A stretch of DNA of 64,000 nucleotides from Scedosporium boydii (Eukaryota; Ascomycota; Sordariomycetes; Microascales; Microascaceae). The stretch's first letter is position 1. Each line of letters starts with the position of its first letter. A program made the position numbers and the translations under genes. The notes beneath the pieces were generated by a model, which made no database searches, was not told the DNA's origin, and saw only the letters and a list, made by a program, of their open reading frames with translations. Of this stretch, positions 11,555-24,157 are shown in pieces. Location: the NCBI GenBank assembly GCA_002221725.1, contig NJFT01000119.1:1-64000 (forward strand), read 5' to 3'.

Positions 11555-13936
11555 ATGGCACGATGCGACATTTGCGGGCGCTCTTTTGCTCGAAACGAAC
11601 ATCTTATTCGCCATCTCAGAACCCGTGAGTCGAGCGTATGGCTGGTTTGTCTGTCTTGGAATGGCTCACCGAGGCTGACGGCCCATGAAACAGATACCGG
11701 AGAGCGACCGTTTCACTGCCCCCACTGCAAGGCTGGATTCCATCGCGCAGATGTCAGGGCAAAGCATATGAAGAAACTTCATACGCCAAGCGGATCGGTC
11801 TCGGTTTCGGAATCTTCTGGGTCCTTCACACAGCAGCATCCCCATGAAGGAGTTCGTCCGCGAGAAAGAGAACGTTCAAGGCTGGCGTGTGACCAGTGTC
11901 GGAAGCGAAAATTAAAGTGCAGTAACGTCCGACCATGCGAAGCGTGCCTCTCAAAGCAGTTGCCCTGCACGGTCTCGAGCACTTCGAGGCCACCGGGAAG
12001 GCCCCGCAACAGAGCTCCAGTATCTCTGGGTGACCAACCCATCCGCGGGAATGGGAGCAACGTGACTGACTCGGGCATCCCGCCGGTTCCGCAGCCTTGG
12101 ACACCAAACAGTAGCGGTCTTGAGCCACCCTTGGACGGGCCTAGTCTAATGACCAGTATCGGCGGAATCGACATGCCGGCCGTAAGAGACGCCGCCGCCG
12201 CCGCACAATATCCCGCAGCTACGGGGCTCACTCCCCCTCCAGTCATGGATGAATGGATGACGTCCGAGTCAGCGAGTGACTTCTCGATTCAAGGCCCATT
12301 TCCGGGTGCAGCTAACATATCAGCGGATCAAATCTGCGGGGATGTAAGTTGGATGGATGATTTGCTTCCCCAACTCGTAAGTGACTGAATTTTCCCCCAT
12401 CGCCGCGATCGCCGCCACCGCTGCTTCTGACATTTTGGGGGCTAGGATCTCGGGAACTGGTTGGACGACCTTAATGAATTCTCTGTAACGGATGACACGT
12501 GGCCGGCAGACTCCTCAGGATTCCATGTTGAGTCAGATCCTTCTATGGACAGCGCTGTGGAGATGATGGCGGAGCACCTTCAACGACGATCACACACACA
12601 ATCTCCCCAATCTCGAGAAGAACAGAAACGGACATGGTATTCGGCCCCACCACAGCTCTACGTGTACGACGAAGATGTGATCAACATCCTCCTTAATCTC
12701 TCCAAAGCGCACATCTCGAGCACATTCGCTCTATTTTCCGATTTCGAAGCGAACCGCGACACCCGTGTAGAGCTTTGCCTTGCCATGGCCGCTGTGGGTG
12801 GACTTTATTGCACGGCTCCAGCGGGCATAAAAGTCGCCAAAATGCTATTCAACGACTCCCGGCGTCTCCTCCTCGAGCAGTATTTGCAGGACGATTCCAC
12901 GTCGTTTGACCCAGCGTTAAGCTTTGCAAAAACGTTTATTCTGCTGGAGATATACGGCCTGTGCAGCGGCGACAAAAGAGCTTACGAGTTCAATGAAGTG
13001 TTCCACGGAAGCAAGCTGCACGCGGCTAGCTCCTGTCTAAGTGCTTTACCGGGCGATGCGCCCTTGGATCAGCGTCGACAAGCTCAACTTCTTTCGGAGG
13101 CGATGCGTGTGCTCGATAGCTATAGGGTGCTACTGCTGCGGCGACCTCCATCCTTCATGGGAGAAACTGCACTCGATCCGCACTTTCTTAGCAAGATGTC
13201 CGAGTTTCAGAGCCTCCCTGCCGGTGGGTTGATCTCTACATCGAGCGGCAGTCCTCTTGATCATCATCCCCCAACTGCTACAAGCATGGATCATCTCGTA
13301 ATGGTCATATGTTACAGCTGGATGGCAAGTCCGCAGAACACCGAGAACTCCGCATATACTCCCCTGTGGAGACCAGAATTCGTCGAGCTTGCTCTCGACC
13401 GGTGGATTCGAACAAAGACTACCAGAACCGAAACTCCTCAACGTCCCCTCGAAGTCTCGCAAATGCTGCTATATCACCTTACGAAGGTGTCCCTTCATTC
13501 TAATCTAAGTTATCTACAACGTCTTACCCCAGCAGCTTTGCAAGCTATGGTATCCCGAAAAGATGGTGACGATGTCCTAGACTCTGTCCGGGCGTGGAGG
13601 AATAGTCGCCACTTCACCATAGCTCACTGGCACGCAAAAGCCATCCTTGGCATTCGCATGGCGCAAGAGGCAGTGGCGCCATCCTCTCACCGTATATCGT
13701 CTGAAAGGAGCGGGCCACGGTTTGCTGAAGCTCCACATTTACCGTTATGTATATATTTCGCGACGTTAATCATATGGTGTGAAGAGGTAACATCGAGTGA
13801 TGGCCGGCGAGAGCTTGGCTCAGTCCATGCTCCTTCCGCATTAGAGGCTGGTTCGCAGCTTTTATTCAGACTGAAAGTCCCTGTATCTAAACTCTTAGGG
13901 AATATCCTCTGTGAGCTTCGCTCCAACGAAAGTTGA
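11555..13936 (+). CDS. C2H2 plus Zn2Cys6 transcription factor
   Basis: Three exons, 11555-11624, 11694-12376 and 12446-13936, encode 747 residues. Two C2H2 fingers come first: C4/C7/H20/H24, the linker HTGERP restored exactly by removing intron 1, then C32/C35/H48/H53. A Zn2Cys6 cluster follows with C89, C92, C99, C105, C108 and C115 (spacing 2-6-5-2-6). A Ser/Pro-rich linker and a Fungal_trans-like region (about 330-700) complete it. This two-finger-type architecture is known in fungal regulators of catabolic and secondary-metabolite clusters. It sits at the centre of the catabolic gene set, divergent from a regulator lacking fingers, and is the best candidate for the cluster activator. Confidence 0.9.
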
Positions 13937-14589
13937 TATTACTATAAACCGGGATCTGTTTGTTTTATTCCGACAGGAATTCGGCTGAAGGGAATATGCG
14001 CAGGATTGGTTTACCAAGGACAAGGCTAGCCGGCACAGGCATCATGGGTGTCTCTGAACTGGGTTGGGATTTAATAGCACGGATAGTCTAGAGGTAGATC
14101 ATCAATCCCTTGAAACGATATATGAAGGTGTTTTCTTTCTTTTTAGTTATCGTCCAAGCAGAAAATATTGTCAAGTCTCAACGATGTCTACGTTCTTTTC
14201 ATGACAGCCGAGACCGGTGATTTATTGTACCCCACCCGGCCTCATCAGACGGAGACGAGAAGATATTGATCGTCCGCAACTAAAAGAGAAATTGCCGGGC
14301 GGAGGCAGCGGAGTAGGGGTAACCACCGCTACTGGGATACTGCCCAGACCATGGGACCTAGAACGGGAATTGGCGATTACCACTGACGCCTGTCGGCACA
14401 ACTAATACGTATTTTTATTTCGTTTCCAAGTAAAAACAATGTTAGACCGTATTCTCTCCCAACCCCCCCTGCTTGCCTATTTAAGCACAGCTGTCCGTTG
14501 TCTAGACCCAGATCCAGAGCTGAGTAGCCAGGCTTTCCCACCAATTGTCTCGGAAGACAGAAGGCTCGACTTCGATTCCCCCTGCCCTC
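13937..14589. other. Intergenic region upstream of the hydrolase
   Basis: It contains the 3' end of the regulator and the promoter of the CocE/NonD gene. No further gene, repeat or RNA is recognisable. Confidence 0.4.
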
Positions 14590-16548
14590 ATGAAGATGTC
14601 GCAAGCGTATCGAGATATCCGCAGAGTAGACGAAAAGTCATTCGATTATGTTTTCGAGGAGAACGTTTCCGTGGTCTTGAAGGATGGCAAGGGGCTTGTG
14701 AGGTGCAATGTTTATCGCCCAAAAAGCCAGTCAGAAAAATATCCCGTTTTGGTAACTTACGGGCCCTATGGCAAAGACGTTCATTACAGCGTGTAAGTAC
14801 CGGAATACCTTTGTGCAGTCTTCTCTCCACCGACTTTTTCCCTTCTGAATTCCGCTGCTCATTGTCTCTTTTTCTTTCATGTCCATAGGTTTCACGCGTC
14901 TTCATTTGCTGAAGTTCCTGAGGAGCACCACTCAGCCCACTCTTCCTGGGAGACCCCTGACCCTGGGTTCTGGACCAGGAACGGCTATGCGGTGGTCAGA
15001 GCAGACGAACGTGGTACCGGCCAATCTCCTGGGTTGCTTGATACCATGTCTCGCGGCACGAGCGAGGCATTCTTTGACGTAATTGAGTGGGCAGCATCGC
15101 AGCCGTGGTCATCCGGCAAAGTTGGCCTGCTCGGCGTGAGTTATTATGCCGGAAGTCAGTGGAGGGTAGCAGCCCGCCAGCCAAAGGGTCTCGCCTGTAT
15201 TGTGCCGTGGGAAGGGATGTCTGACTACTATCGTGACCGCTGCCGCCACGGCGGTATCCTTTCCAACACCTTCATCAGCTTTTGGTGGAACAGACAGGTT
15301 AGTGAGCATACACATGTGTCAAATAAAGATCTTTATTTCTTGTCCTAATCCAGCTTTTAGGTCGTTACCAATCAGTATGGACGGCCTGGTAGAGCTGCCC
15401 GCAAATGGGGCTACGATACAATAGAGGGAGATTTGTCTGAGGAGGAGCTCCTCGCCAACCGCCGTGATCAAAACGAGGATAATGCAGCTCACCGCTTCCT
15501 CGATGAGGAGTACTATGCTTCGAAGGACTACGACATGGCTGATATTAAAGTGCCGGTCCTTTCGGTGGGAAACTGGGGAGGAATCCTATTGCACCTACGG
15601 GGAAACGTAGAAGGCTATCTACACGCAGGCTCCAAGCATAAGTATCTCAGACTCATCACTGGGCGCCATGACTTGCCCTTCTACTCCAAGGAGAACGTCG
15701 AAATGCAAAGGAGCTTCCTAGACGCTTTCCTCAAGGGACATGATGCGGAGGGATGGTCGACCGGCAAAGCCCCCAAAGTCGGCCTAGTCCTTCGGAAAGG
15801 CAACGTCGGATACAATGACGCGAATGCTGAAAAGCAGTATCCTCATCGCTACGAGGAAGAATGGCCAATCCCACGCACCAAGTATACCAAGTACTTCCTC
15901 ACTGCAGATATGCAGCTGAGCACGAACGCAAGACCTTCCGCAGCAGCAGCTGAAAAGTCAATGGTGTCCTTCCAAGCACCGGGAAGTCTGAAAGCCCCGC
16001 AGGCTGTTCGGTTTACTACGGCGGCATTTGAACGCGAGACTGAGTTTACAGGCCATATCGTGGTCCACTTGAACGTGTCGGCTTCGAGTCTTCCGGGCAA
16101 AGAGACGAGTCCTTCGGAAATCGATCTTTTCATCACTCTAAGGCACCTCGACGCGCAGGGAGCGGAAATCTATTACACGGGTACCGTTGGCGATCCTGTC
16201 CCTGTGACGAAAGGCTGGCTGCGTGTCAGCCTCAGGAAGGTGGCCGAAAACAACACTCGGCACCGCCCTTGGAGACCCCACCGGGAATATCGCTCCACCG
16301 ACCTTGCTCCGGTTGAAAGTGGGGTAATCTATCCGGTCGATGTCGAAGTGTGGCCCACCAACGTCGTCGTTAGCGAGGGCCATCGGCTGGTCTTGGAAAT
16401 CTCGTCGGGAGATACTCAGGGGGCGGGGTTGTTTGAGCATAATTCCGAAATGGACCGTCCTACTAGCTTACTTGAGGGGATCAACAGCATTCACTTCGGT
16501 CCTGAGCACGAAAATTGGATCCAGTTGCCACTCATTCCTCCCATGTAG
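14590..16548 (+). CDS. CocE/NonD-family hydrolase (X-Pro dipeptidyl-peptidase S15 fold)
   Basis: Three exons, 14590-14792, 14889-15297 and 15361-16548, give 599 residues. The start is ATG at 14590. The N-terminal alpha/beta-hydrolase part contains PVLVTYGPYGKD, VRADERGTGQSPG and the nucleophile S152 in LLGVSYYAGSQW. ITGRHDLPFYSKEN probably carries the catalytic histidine. The C-terminal jelly-roll PepX_C domain begins near TAAFERETEFTGHIVVHL and ends at EISSGD with the final loop. Members include cocaine esterase, which cleaves a benzoyl ester, and glutaryl-acylase-type enzymes. Here it may release an aromatic acid from an ester or amide that feeds the pathway, a guess from context. No signal peptide is seen, so it is probably intracellular. 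Confidence 0.85.
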
Positions 16549-16832
16549 ATGAGGATATTTAAACAATATAACTCATGTGCCCTCCCACGTACATTTATAT
16601 TCCCTGTGTCGGTCCAATGTCGATAAGTTTTTTAAAGGCGCCAGATTCTACCTCTGCCAAAGATTCTTTAGAAGGACGCATGTCTGCAACTCATTCGATC
16701 GCTTCTCCCCCACCCAATTCGACGGCTGCCACTATACCAACCCGACCACGTCTCAGTACCTGTCCGCCCAACACTCCAACCGGCCTCCAATCTTAAAAGC
16801 TTGTCGGTATCTCTGCCAAAACTGTCCTCATC

Positions 16833-17375
16833 ATGTCGTCGACTCGCAGCCGGAGCAACCTCCGCGGCCACTCAAGATATATTACCACGCATGACGCCGA
16901 AGGAAAGGCACGATTCAGCGAGGTTATTCCGGAACCAGCACCAGTCCGACGTGTCATGGGCGGCGACATGGAGTTCAGCCTCATGTATACGACGTTGGGC
17001 TTCCCCATCTCCATGGCCAACGACCAGGACATAAAAGTGTACCAGGGCTACTTGGCTAATGCGCCGGCCATCACCATTCCTGGGGGGACCACGTGCCGGA
17101 CGGTGGACTTCCCTCCCGGTTATACATCGCCGATGCACCGGACCCCTTCCTGCGATTTTGGCATCGTCATAGAGGGCGAGGTCGAGCTGGTCCTGGACTC
17201 GGGCGAGGCCAAGCTCCTGAAGAGAGGGGATGTCGCCGTGCAGCGCGGGACGAACCACGCGTGGCGCAACACGAGCAAGGACAACTGGGCTAGGATGTTC
17301 TACGTGCTGCAGTCGGCGGAGAAAGTGGTTGTTGGAAACAAGGCCTTGGAGGAGGATGAAGGGGGCATTGACTGA
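16833..17375 (+). CDS. Single-domain cupin protein
   Basis: One exon encodes 180 residues. The conserved barrel spans about residues 80-165. Motif 1 is degenerate (PMHRTPSCDFGIVIEGEVEL, with HxT instead of HxH), while motif 2 is good (GDVAVQRGTNHAWRN). This pattern is common in small fungal cupins beside flavin monooxygenases or hydrolases. Possible roles are metal-dependent isomerase, decarboxylase or dioxygenase steps, but the incomplete metal site leaves it open. It follows the CocE gene by 284 bp in the same direction and converges on the phenol-hydroxylase-like gene. Confidence 0.8.
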   Translation: MSSTRSRSNLRGHSRYITTHDAEGKARFSEVIPEPAPVRRVMGGDMEFSLMYTTLGFPISMANDQDIKVYQGYLANAPAITIPGGTTCRTVDFPPGYTSPMHRTPSCDFGIVIEGEVELVLDSGEAKLLKRGDVAVQRGTNHAWRNTSKDNWARMFYVLQSAEKVVVGNKALEEDEGGID

Positions 17376-18689
17376 TACATACACCCAATCATGGGTGCCA
17401 AGACTGAGCGGCAGCTGCTGGCTGCTGGCCGCTGTGTACTGTGTACTGTGTGCTGTGTGCTGGGTGCACTGGCGAAGTCTAAGGCTCAATCGAAGCCCTT
17501 GTCTCCAGGAGAAATGACTACGACGGGCGCTGGAAAGTAGGATAGCTGATACGACAAAGCGTTGAAGCATAAATATAGATTTATCTTGTTTTGAAGACCT
17601 TGCATGCTCAACATGTAGCGCTCCCACGTCGCAGCTCCGTTGGTTTGCCCGTGCCTTGCGACGTCCAATGTTGGCAATTGAGGGTTCAAAGTCCCAACTA
17701 GTTCGTAGCATTATCATTGCGTACTACCTTACTCGTGTCTTGGCAACCCCATGAATACTCTTCACCGAAGGGCTAATTACCGGGGTAGAAAGGATGGTCT
17801 GAAATCTGTGGACAGTTTATCCGTTGGCTGCCCATTTTGCCTTGGACGACTCGCCTCCACCTCGGGAATTTCAATTGACCCATCCGTTCATGATACCCCG
17901 CCTCTCAATGCTCCCCAACCATTTGATCAAACGGTAATAGTGCATGGCTAGCCAAGACACATCCTCGCTAACCACGCACAGTTACGGCCTAAGCCAGGCC
18001 AGCCAGGGTACGTCGTCCTCCACACTGGCATGATGCTTCTCCACCCGCGCCCTAGATTTGAGGCTAGGGAGAAAACACTGTGAGCTCACAACGGCAGTCC
18101 ACCTCCAGTTCATAGCTCGATGAGATGCATAATTACGCCGATTCTGGCGCATGATCACCTTTCAGCACTCTCTGGTTTAGCTTTTGCATTATACATGTGA
18201 CTGTTCGACTGGTAGAAGTCAAAATACTTCACCACAAAGTAATAAGACCCCCAGAGAAATGAGCGTAGATAGGCATCATGATATTTAATGGAGTATCGAT
18301 TAACTAACTGTGCCTTTTTTTGTGTGATCTCCTTGGACACCGATTCCGGTAGAAAGCAAGAATTTGTTTCGTCAGTCTGTTGCTCTCATTGCCGTGGAAG
18401 TATGCAACTACCGTATGAACACCAGCACTTTTACAGGAAACACAACTGCGACCTACTGTATTGATAAGAAGACTTAATCGAACCCGGCGGGAGAAGGACC
18501 CCTCGTTGCTTCCCCTCTTTGAAAATCAGAAGTAATAGAATTGGCCTGGGCGAGATGATCACATCCTAATAATGACTGTCTTATTATGCAAAAGTAGAAA
18601 GACGATATTGAGTATTTTCAATGAAAACTTCACTCAGCCAGAGTATCCAAATACAAATACGCTATCACGAATGGAGCCTTCCCAGCTAA
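17376..18689. other. Convergent intergenic region with low-complexity start
   Basis: It begins with a GCTG/TGTACTG simple repeat (17411-17470). The rest, 1.2 kb between two convergent genes, shows no gene with family motifs. Confidence 0.4.
17411..17470. repeat. GCTG / TGTACTG-rich simple repeat
   Basis: Short units GCTGCTGGCTG and TGTGTACTG/TGTGTGCTG repeat in tandem just after the cupin stop codon. It is a simple low-complexity patch in the 3' region. Confidence 0.6.
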
Positions 18690-21080
18690 TCAGTGAAGTG
18701 ATAGCACAGATTTCAGTACATGCTTCAGTTTCGAAGGTGCCTCCTCTCCCCAGCTCGGGCATCTCCACGCGACAAAGTAGTCGGGCCGCACGAGCACGCA
18801 TCCAGAATCTCCAACTTCTCTGATACCCTCCCAATCAAGATACACGTCCTTGTAATCCTGTCCGTACCCAATGGAATAGACCCTGATTGGCACCCCGAGC
18901 TCTGCGGAAAGTTGTTCGGCGGTCGCTTTCCAGTGCTGACCGCCAATACCGGTAAAAATAGTGAAGTGTCCCTTTCCAGCCAGGTCAATGGTAGAGATGT
19001 ACTTGGACGGGATATGATTGCACAACCAGGCGTGCGGCAGACGAGCACCGGGATATGTGGTGGCGTGGTAGTGCTCCAACGGATCCCTGGAGAAGACAGG
19101 CATCGCGCCTTGGTCGGCCTGGTAAACGGCGGACGAGACATAGCGCTGGTTCATCTCGATGCCCAAGCCGTGCTCTTCCCTGTCGATTGCTCTAAGAGCT
19201 TTGGAAAGCCTTTCGCGGCGAGCGTGTCCCTCTGGTGAGTCGGCATAGATCTCGGCGTGGGCATTCATACGCTCTTCCACAGTGGGTTCTAGATTGCCGA
19301 GCACTTCCCAGATATTCTTGTGGTTTCTCAAAGACGCATTTGCTCTAGTTACATAGTGAGTATGCGTATATATATGTATACATATTCCAAAAATGGACAA
19401 TCAACTTACTGGGTAACAACATCCAGCCCAACTGGTTGACGCTCCACGCTATACGTGTCAAGTAGTTCCCTCCCAGCGAGGCCTACACGAGGAACACATA
19501 TCGTCAATAAAACGGCCAAAGCCAACAAATATGGGATCTCTCTCCCTCTCTCTCCCTCTCTCTCTCTCTCCCTCTCTCTCTCTTTCAAGCCTCATTCTTA
19601 CCTTTCTCCACAAAGTTAATCTTCCACGCAAGGTTGTGGGCGTCTTGAATGCATGTGTTCGACCCCAACCCGTGGTTAGGCGGATGCCGGTGGACCGCAT
19701 CTCCGAGGCAGAAACTATTTCGTTTCGTTAGCCATGTGGGCAAATATACTCGAGGTAAAGAAGGGAGCACGAGAGTAAAGGAGATGGGGAATAGAGTATA
19801 CTGACACATTGCCCTTTGTGTAGTACTCAGCAGCAGTTTCGTTGATGGCCCAGGTGGACACGCCCAAAACTTTGACCTCGACCGAATCGTCCCCGATCAT
19901 TTCGTGAATACGTTTTACGTATTCTTCATCAGACCTCACTTCCCTCGGCGCATCAGGAGCCGTGAAGATAATGCACAACCATTCGTACCATGGCTTGACC
20001 ATTCTCATGCAGCCGATCCATCCCCACTCTGGGGTTTCGAGGTTTGGCTGCAGGATCCAGTGCAAGTTGCCTTTACGGTGCTCCATGAGGTGCTCCATGT
20101 CAGCATGCATCAGCACGTTGACGGCGAACCCTTGTCCTGGGCGGCGGATCAGGGGTATCTCCGCTTGCCGTACGATCTTGCTGCGTGCACCGTCTGCGCC
20201 GAAGAGATACTTGGAGCGAACCTGGAACGTGGTCTGGGAGATCCTATCTAGCAGGGTCGTGGTTACGCCCTTCTCGTCCTGCTCGAACGATACGAACTCG
20301 GTGTCCCATCGACATTTGAAGCCGTTCAGAGTCGCATATCGCATCAACAAGGGCTCCATCAACGTCTGAGGAAGATCCAACATCTCGGAAGGACTTGCAA
20401 GCTCATAGTCCCCCTGTTTGTTTAAAAAAGGAAGAAAAGAAAAGTCAGCCTGCTACCGATAGGTTCGCTGACCTTTGATTGGGAGCCTTACCTTTCGTTT
20501 CGGGTCATTTCCCCAAGAGTAAATACGTCCATATTCCTGTCCGGCCATAGTGTTGGACCAGCGGGTGTGCACCATGGTATCATTCTTTGTTCCGGCCTTG
20601 TAGCACTCAGTATCAAGCCCAATATCCCGGAGGCAGTCTGTTTTTCTTTTTGGTTAGCTTTCATTTTTCCTGTCGTCTTCTCTCCTCACACCACACGCCG
20701 CCCTTAATATATCGGGCGAGCTACGGTTTTGTTCCATACCGATTGCGGCCATATTCGTAATGTGAGCTCTCGGGGTGTCAGCGTTGCTCGAGTCCTGGCT
20801 GACGATGAGGCCTTTCATCCCTGATAGAGAGAACAATACGTATTAGATTCAAAGTAGACGCACGCAACAGCAAGCGCAACATGGCACTATAAGGCAAATG
20901 TCGACCCCCTCCCCCCCACTCTTTGGTTGTCCTTGTTTTCCTCTTACCATATGATGCCATAAACGCTGCCAAAGATGCGCCTGCAGGGCCGGTACCCACG
21001 ATGAGATAGTCCGTTTGCAGGACAGAAGGCAATGTGCCGTTGGCCACTCCGCTCGGTCCATTCATCGTCGCGGAATCCAT
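18690..21080 (-). CDS. FAD-dependent phenol 2-monooxygenase-like hydroxylase
   Basis: Seven exons, 21080-20948, 20820-20740, 20637-20492, 20413-19806, 19714-19602, 19482-19410 and 19344-18690, join to 602 residues. Motifs: dinucleotide-binding DYLIVGTGPAGASLAAFM near the N terminus, YLFGADGARSKIV in the middle, and the flavin-ribityl motif FCLGDAVHR with HPPNHGLGSNT. The C-terminal 200 residues resemble the thioredoxin-like domain of phenol hydroxylases (ending GCVLVRPDYFVAWR). The family (phenol 2-monooxygenase, 2,4-dichlorophenol 6-monooxygenase) adds a hydroxyl ortho to an existing phenol using NADPH and O2, giving a catechol. That would supply the extradiol enzyme. The intron at 19483-19601 contains a CT microsatellite. 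Confidence 0.87.
19531..19586 (+). repeat. CT microsatellite inside an intron
   Basis: A near-pure CTCTCTCC/CTCTCT tract lies in the fifth intron of the phenol-hydroxylase-like gene. It is pyrimidine-rich on the plus strand, hence purine-rich in the transcript. Confidence 0.7.
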
Positions 21081-22270
21081 GTGGCGTAGCTGTCTGGTGC
21101 GTGAACGTCTCGTCGAATAAGATGAAGGGGGTGAAGAAGAGGTCGTATGGATTAATTTCAATCTGAACATGAAGCTTTCACGGCACGGTGTTTGACGGGT
21201 CCCCGACGATCTTTCTACTTTTATTTTCTTTTTTTTCGCCTCACATCGCCATACGCCAAGAGATCCCCTCCAGTCCCGAAACCAAAGCGGAGCTCGCACC
21301 GAGGTCATCCACCCTTTGTTAGACTACCCCAACTCGGGTATTATGTCTTCGATTCCCCACCGACAATTCGGGTATTTCTCCAGGCGAAGTCAAAGCTGCA
21401 TAGCCCCATACTGCGGTCCAATTGCGGAGTACCAGGCAACCCCATGGGGAGATCAATCCCAGGACGCTGGGTCGGGTGATGTATCTATTCCTGGAAGCTG
21501 GGGGAAGCACTCCTCCATCCAGTAGAATCTACCGAATTTACAATCGGCTATTTTGTCCTAGGTGACTCTATTGAATTAGGGATGGACCCCACAAGGTCCG
21601 AAAGCCGAACGACCGAACGGTCCCAATCCCAGGGGAGCGGGGATTTGGGGGGGGAGGGGGGTAGAGAAGGGTAGACTTTTCACATCGTCAATTTGCTTGA
21701 ACCACGACCGAGACTATGTAAGCATCCTATTGATAAAAGGTGCAGTGACAAGGCCTAGACTCCTGGAGGGTCCAAAAGGTCAACTGCAAGCCAGGTTGGG
21801 CTGCCTCACTCATCGGGGGGGTATGTATCTTACTCCTTCTGCCTTCAGTTCCGTACCACGGACACTCCATAATTCTCGTAACTAAAACGATTAACCACGC
21901 ATTTCGCGAGAATTCGCCTCCAGGTCGTGGAAACGTGAACTGCAACAATAAGCGTTCAGTATTCCTGGGCACGTAATAAAAGGGTCAGCATGAGGAAGGG
22001 AGCCAGTCGCGGTCAACGCTCCCTTAGGAGAGACGACAGAATTTCACTGTCAATCTCCCAAACCTCAGTGCTTCTCGGTAGCATTTGTATATTCCAGTTA
22101 ATGCATTTTCTAATTGATATTGGTGCAGCAATCTTCGCAACGACGGGCAAGAGCGGACTGTGAGGGTGGACATCTTTACTCATAATTACTTTCCGGTCCT
22201 GTTCAATTTAACGAATCTCGAGAATACTAGAGCCTTCGCCCTTTTTGTATTGAAACACCTTTGTAGTTAT
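21081..22270. other. Promoter region of the phenol-hydroxylase-like gene
   Basis: It lies between two minus-strand genes: the 5' end of the phenol-hydroxylase-like gene on the left and the 3' end of the salicylate-hydroxylase-like gene on the right. An imperfect dyad GACCGAACGGTC (21610-21621) and a G run (21640-21661) are visible. No gene is recognised. Confidence 0.4.
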
Positions 22271-24157
22271 TTACAAATGGCCATTGCTATGGATCGGCTT
22301 CTGAAGGCTCACCGACCACTCATCAAACCTTTCTTCCGCATCAGCAAGAGCATCAAACCCCAGGAGACTCCTCTGATACTGGGCATCGCCCCAGTTGAAC
22401 GAGCAACTTCCCTGCCACTTCTCCCTAGCCAGGCCGGCTAGCTCTCTGTCACGATCCGCTTGCTGAGGGCCATCGGCCAAGTGGTAGAAATGCCGAGTGT
22501 GCACAGCACCAGCGACGTTCACTTCCGTCCGATTCTTTCGTAGGTCTTCGTATAGATGCAATAAACTTGCTAGCTGCTCGTTCTTTTCAATTTGACTCGC
22601 GGGGATCCCTGTGCTTTGGAACTTATGCAGAAGTAGGCCCAGGATGGCACCGTCTTCGACGGCCATGGCAGCCCCTTGTCCCTGATATGGCAGCGTCGGA
22701 TGTGAAGCGTCTCCTAGTAGGGCGATCACTCCCTGTTCATGAAGTAGCCTGGTCAGCAATCGGGCATTAAGGCTCCATGCTTGCATGAATCTGGCTGCTG
22801 GTCTGTGCGGGCACATACCTTTGTCCATTGGTTGAGCTCTTTAAAGTGAAGGAGTTTCCATTTCAGAGCAGTCTTCAGGCACGAGATAATGTCGTTCAAA
22901 CTAGATTTAATTGTGAGTGACTATCTCGTAGAGGGGATTTCAGGGGAGGCTCAAACATTGGATCCCATCCTTCAAAATTGGCTGCCATTTCCTCCACAGT
23001 TCCGGGCGAGGTACGTACGCCGTTGGGAAGGTCATCTGCGACTCTGTGCCATGCATTTGTTCAGCGATTCTGGAACCAAACAGCAAGGTTTCCAGGCCAT
23101 TGAAATGAAGAAAGGACTATTACAAAAAAATTGAAAAACTGAACTTACAGTAAGACGAGATTGTACTCCGTGTGGTTCCTCAGAGGATAGAAGACAGCAT
23201 GTCTTCCAGGCCCCAGCCATACCTGTACGTTTGACTGCTCGAGGAGCTTGTCCATTCGTTCATTCTTGAGGCCTTTCAGTTGATCACGAGTGAAGGTACC
23301 GCGGTACGCCAAATCACCCGTTTCGGTGGGTGGAAAGGGGCATTCCAATACAATTTCGCGAATAAGAGACCAGAGCCCTGCTCATAAGAATTTTTTTTTT
23401 TTTGTTTTAGCCTTGATGCCCCAGCTATTCTCAGGATCTGGATGAAAAAGTTCGCCGTACCATCTGCGCCGATCACCACATCCGCGGTGATGCGTCTCCC
23501 ATCCTTCAACAGCACGGTCTGGGGACCATCCGCTGCTGAACAGATGCCGGTGACCTCTGCACTTGTCATCGCATGTGCTCCAGCAGCTAGAGCCTCGTCA
23601 AGCAGTACTTTCTGATAGTCACCCCTATGTATGGCTCTTTTTGCCCGAATCGATCCAGAACAACTTCGTTAGCGCTTTCATCTCTTCCAGTCGGTGATAG
23701 ATTAAGTTTTGGGCTTTCTTTTTATCTGTTCTTACATCCATTCTGCCCCGTATTCCGCCTTTGTTCTATCCCTGAGGGGCTTTTCAGCAAGAATATCGCC
23801 ATTCTCATATCGCCTCAGCGTGAAATCCTGCACCTGGTACCCGCCAGCGTCTTTGAGCTTCTCGAGCAGCCCAAAACGGGTCAGCACCCGGCAGGCGTTT
23901 GGGGGGATATGGATCCCTGCACCAAGCGCGAGGATTTCTGATGCCCGCTCGAGAACGGTAACCTGGAGGGGCGGGTTTGCTCGACGGCATGCGATCGCAC
24001 AAGCCAGGCCACCGATACCCGCACCGACGATTACCACATGGAGGCCGCTGGCGCTCTGAGAAGACTAGATTCGAAGGGGGAACATTAGTCCATGAAGGGC
24101 GTGGGTGGTGTGGACTCAGTGTATACTTGCGCTCGTTTTCGACGCTTTTGCAGTCAT
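22271..24157 (-). CDS. FAD-dependent salicylate-hydroxylase-like monooxygenase
   Basis: Seven exons, 24157-24131, 24055-23736, 23636-23461, 23377-23149, 23043-22957, 22900-22819 and 22732-22271, give 460 residues. Motifs: VVIVGAGIGGLACAI (dinucleotide fold), HRGDYQKVLL, VVIGADG followed by RE, ETGDLAYRGTF, and the flavin motif ALLGDASHPTLPYQGQGAAM. The set is that of group A flavoprotein hydroxylases, whose best known member turns salicylate into catechol with loss of CO2. The first intron appears to be GC-AG (GCAAGT...TCAG), since an in-frame TAG precedes exon 2 and only that donor keeps the phase. With the aldehyde dehydrogenase and the extradiol dioxygenase it suggests a salicylate-to-catechol-to-meta-cleavage route. 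Confidence 0.83.
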
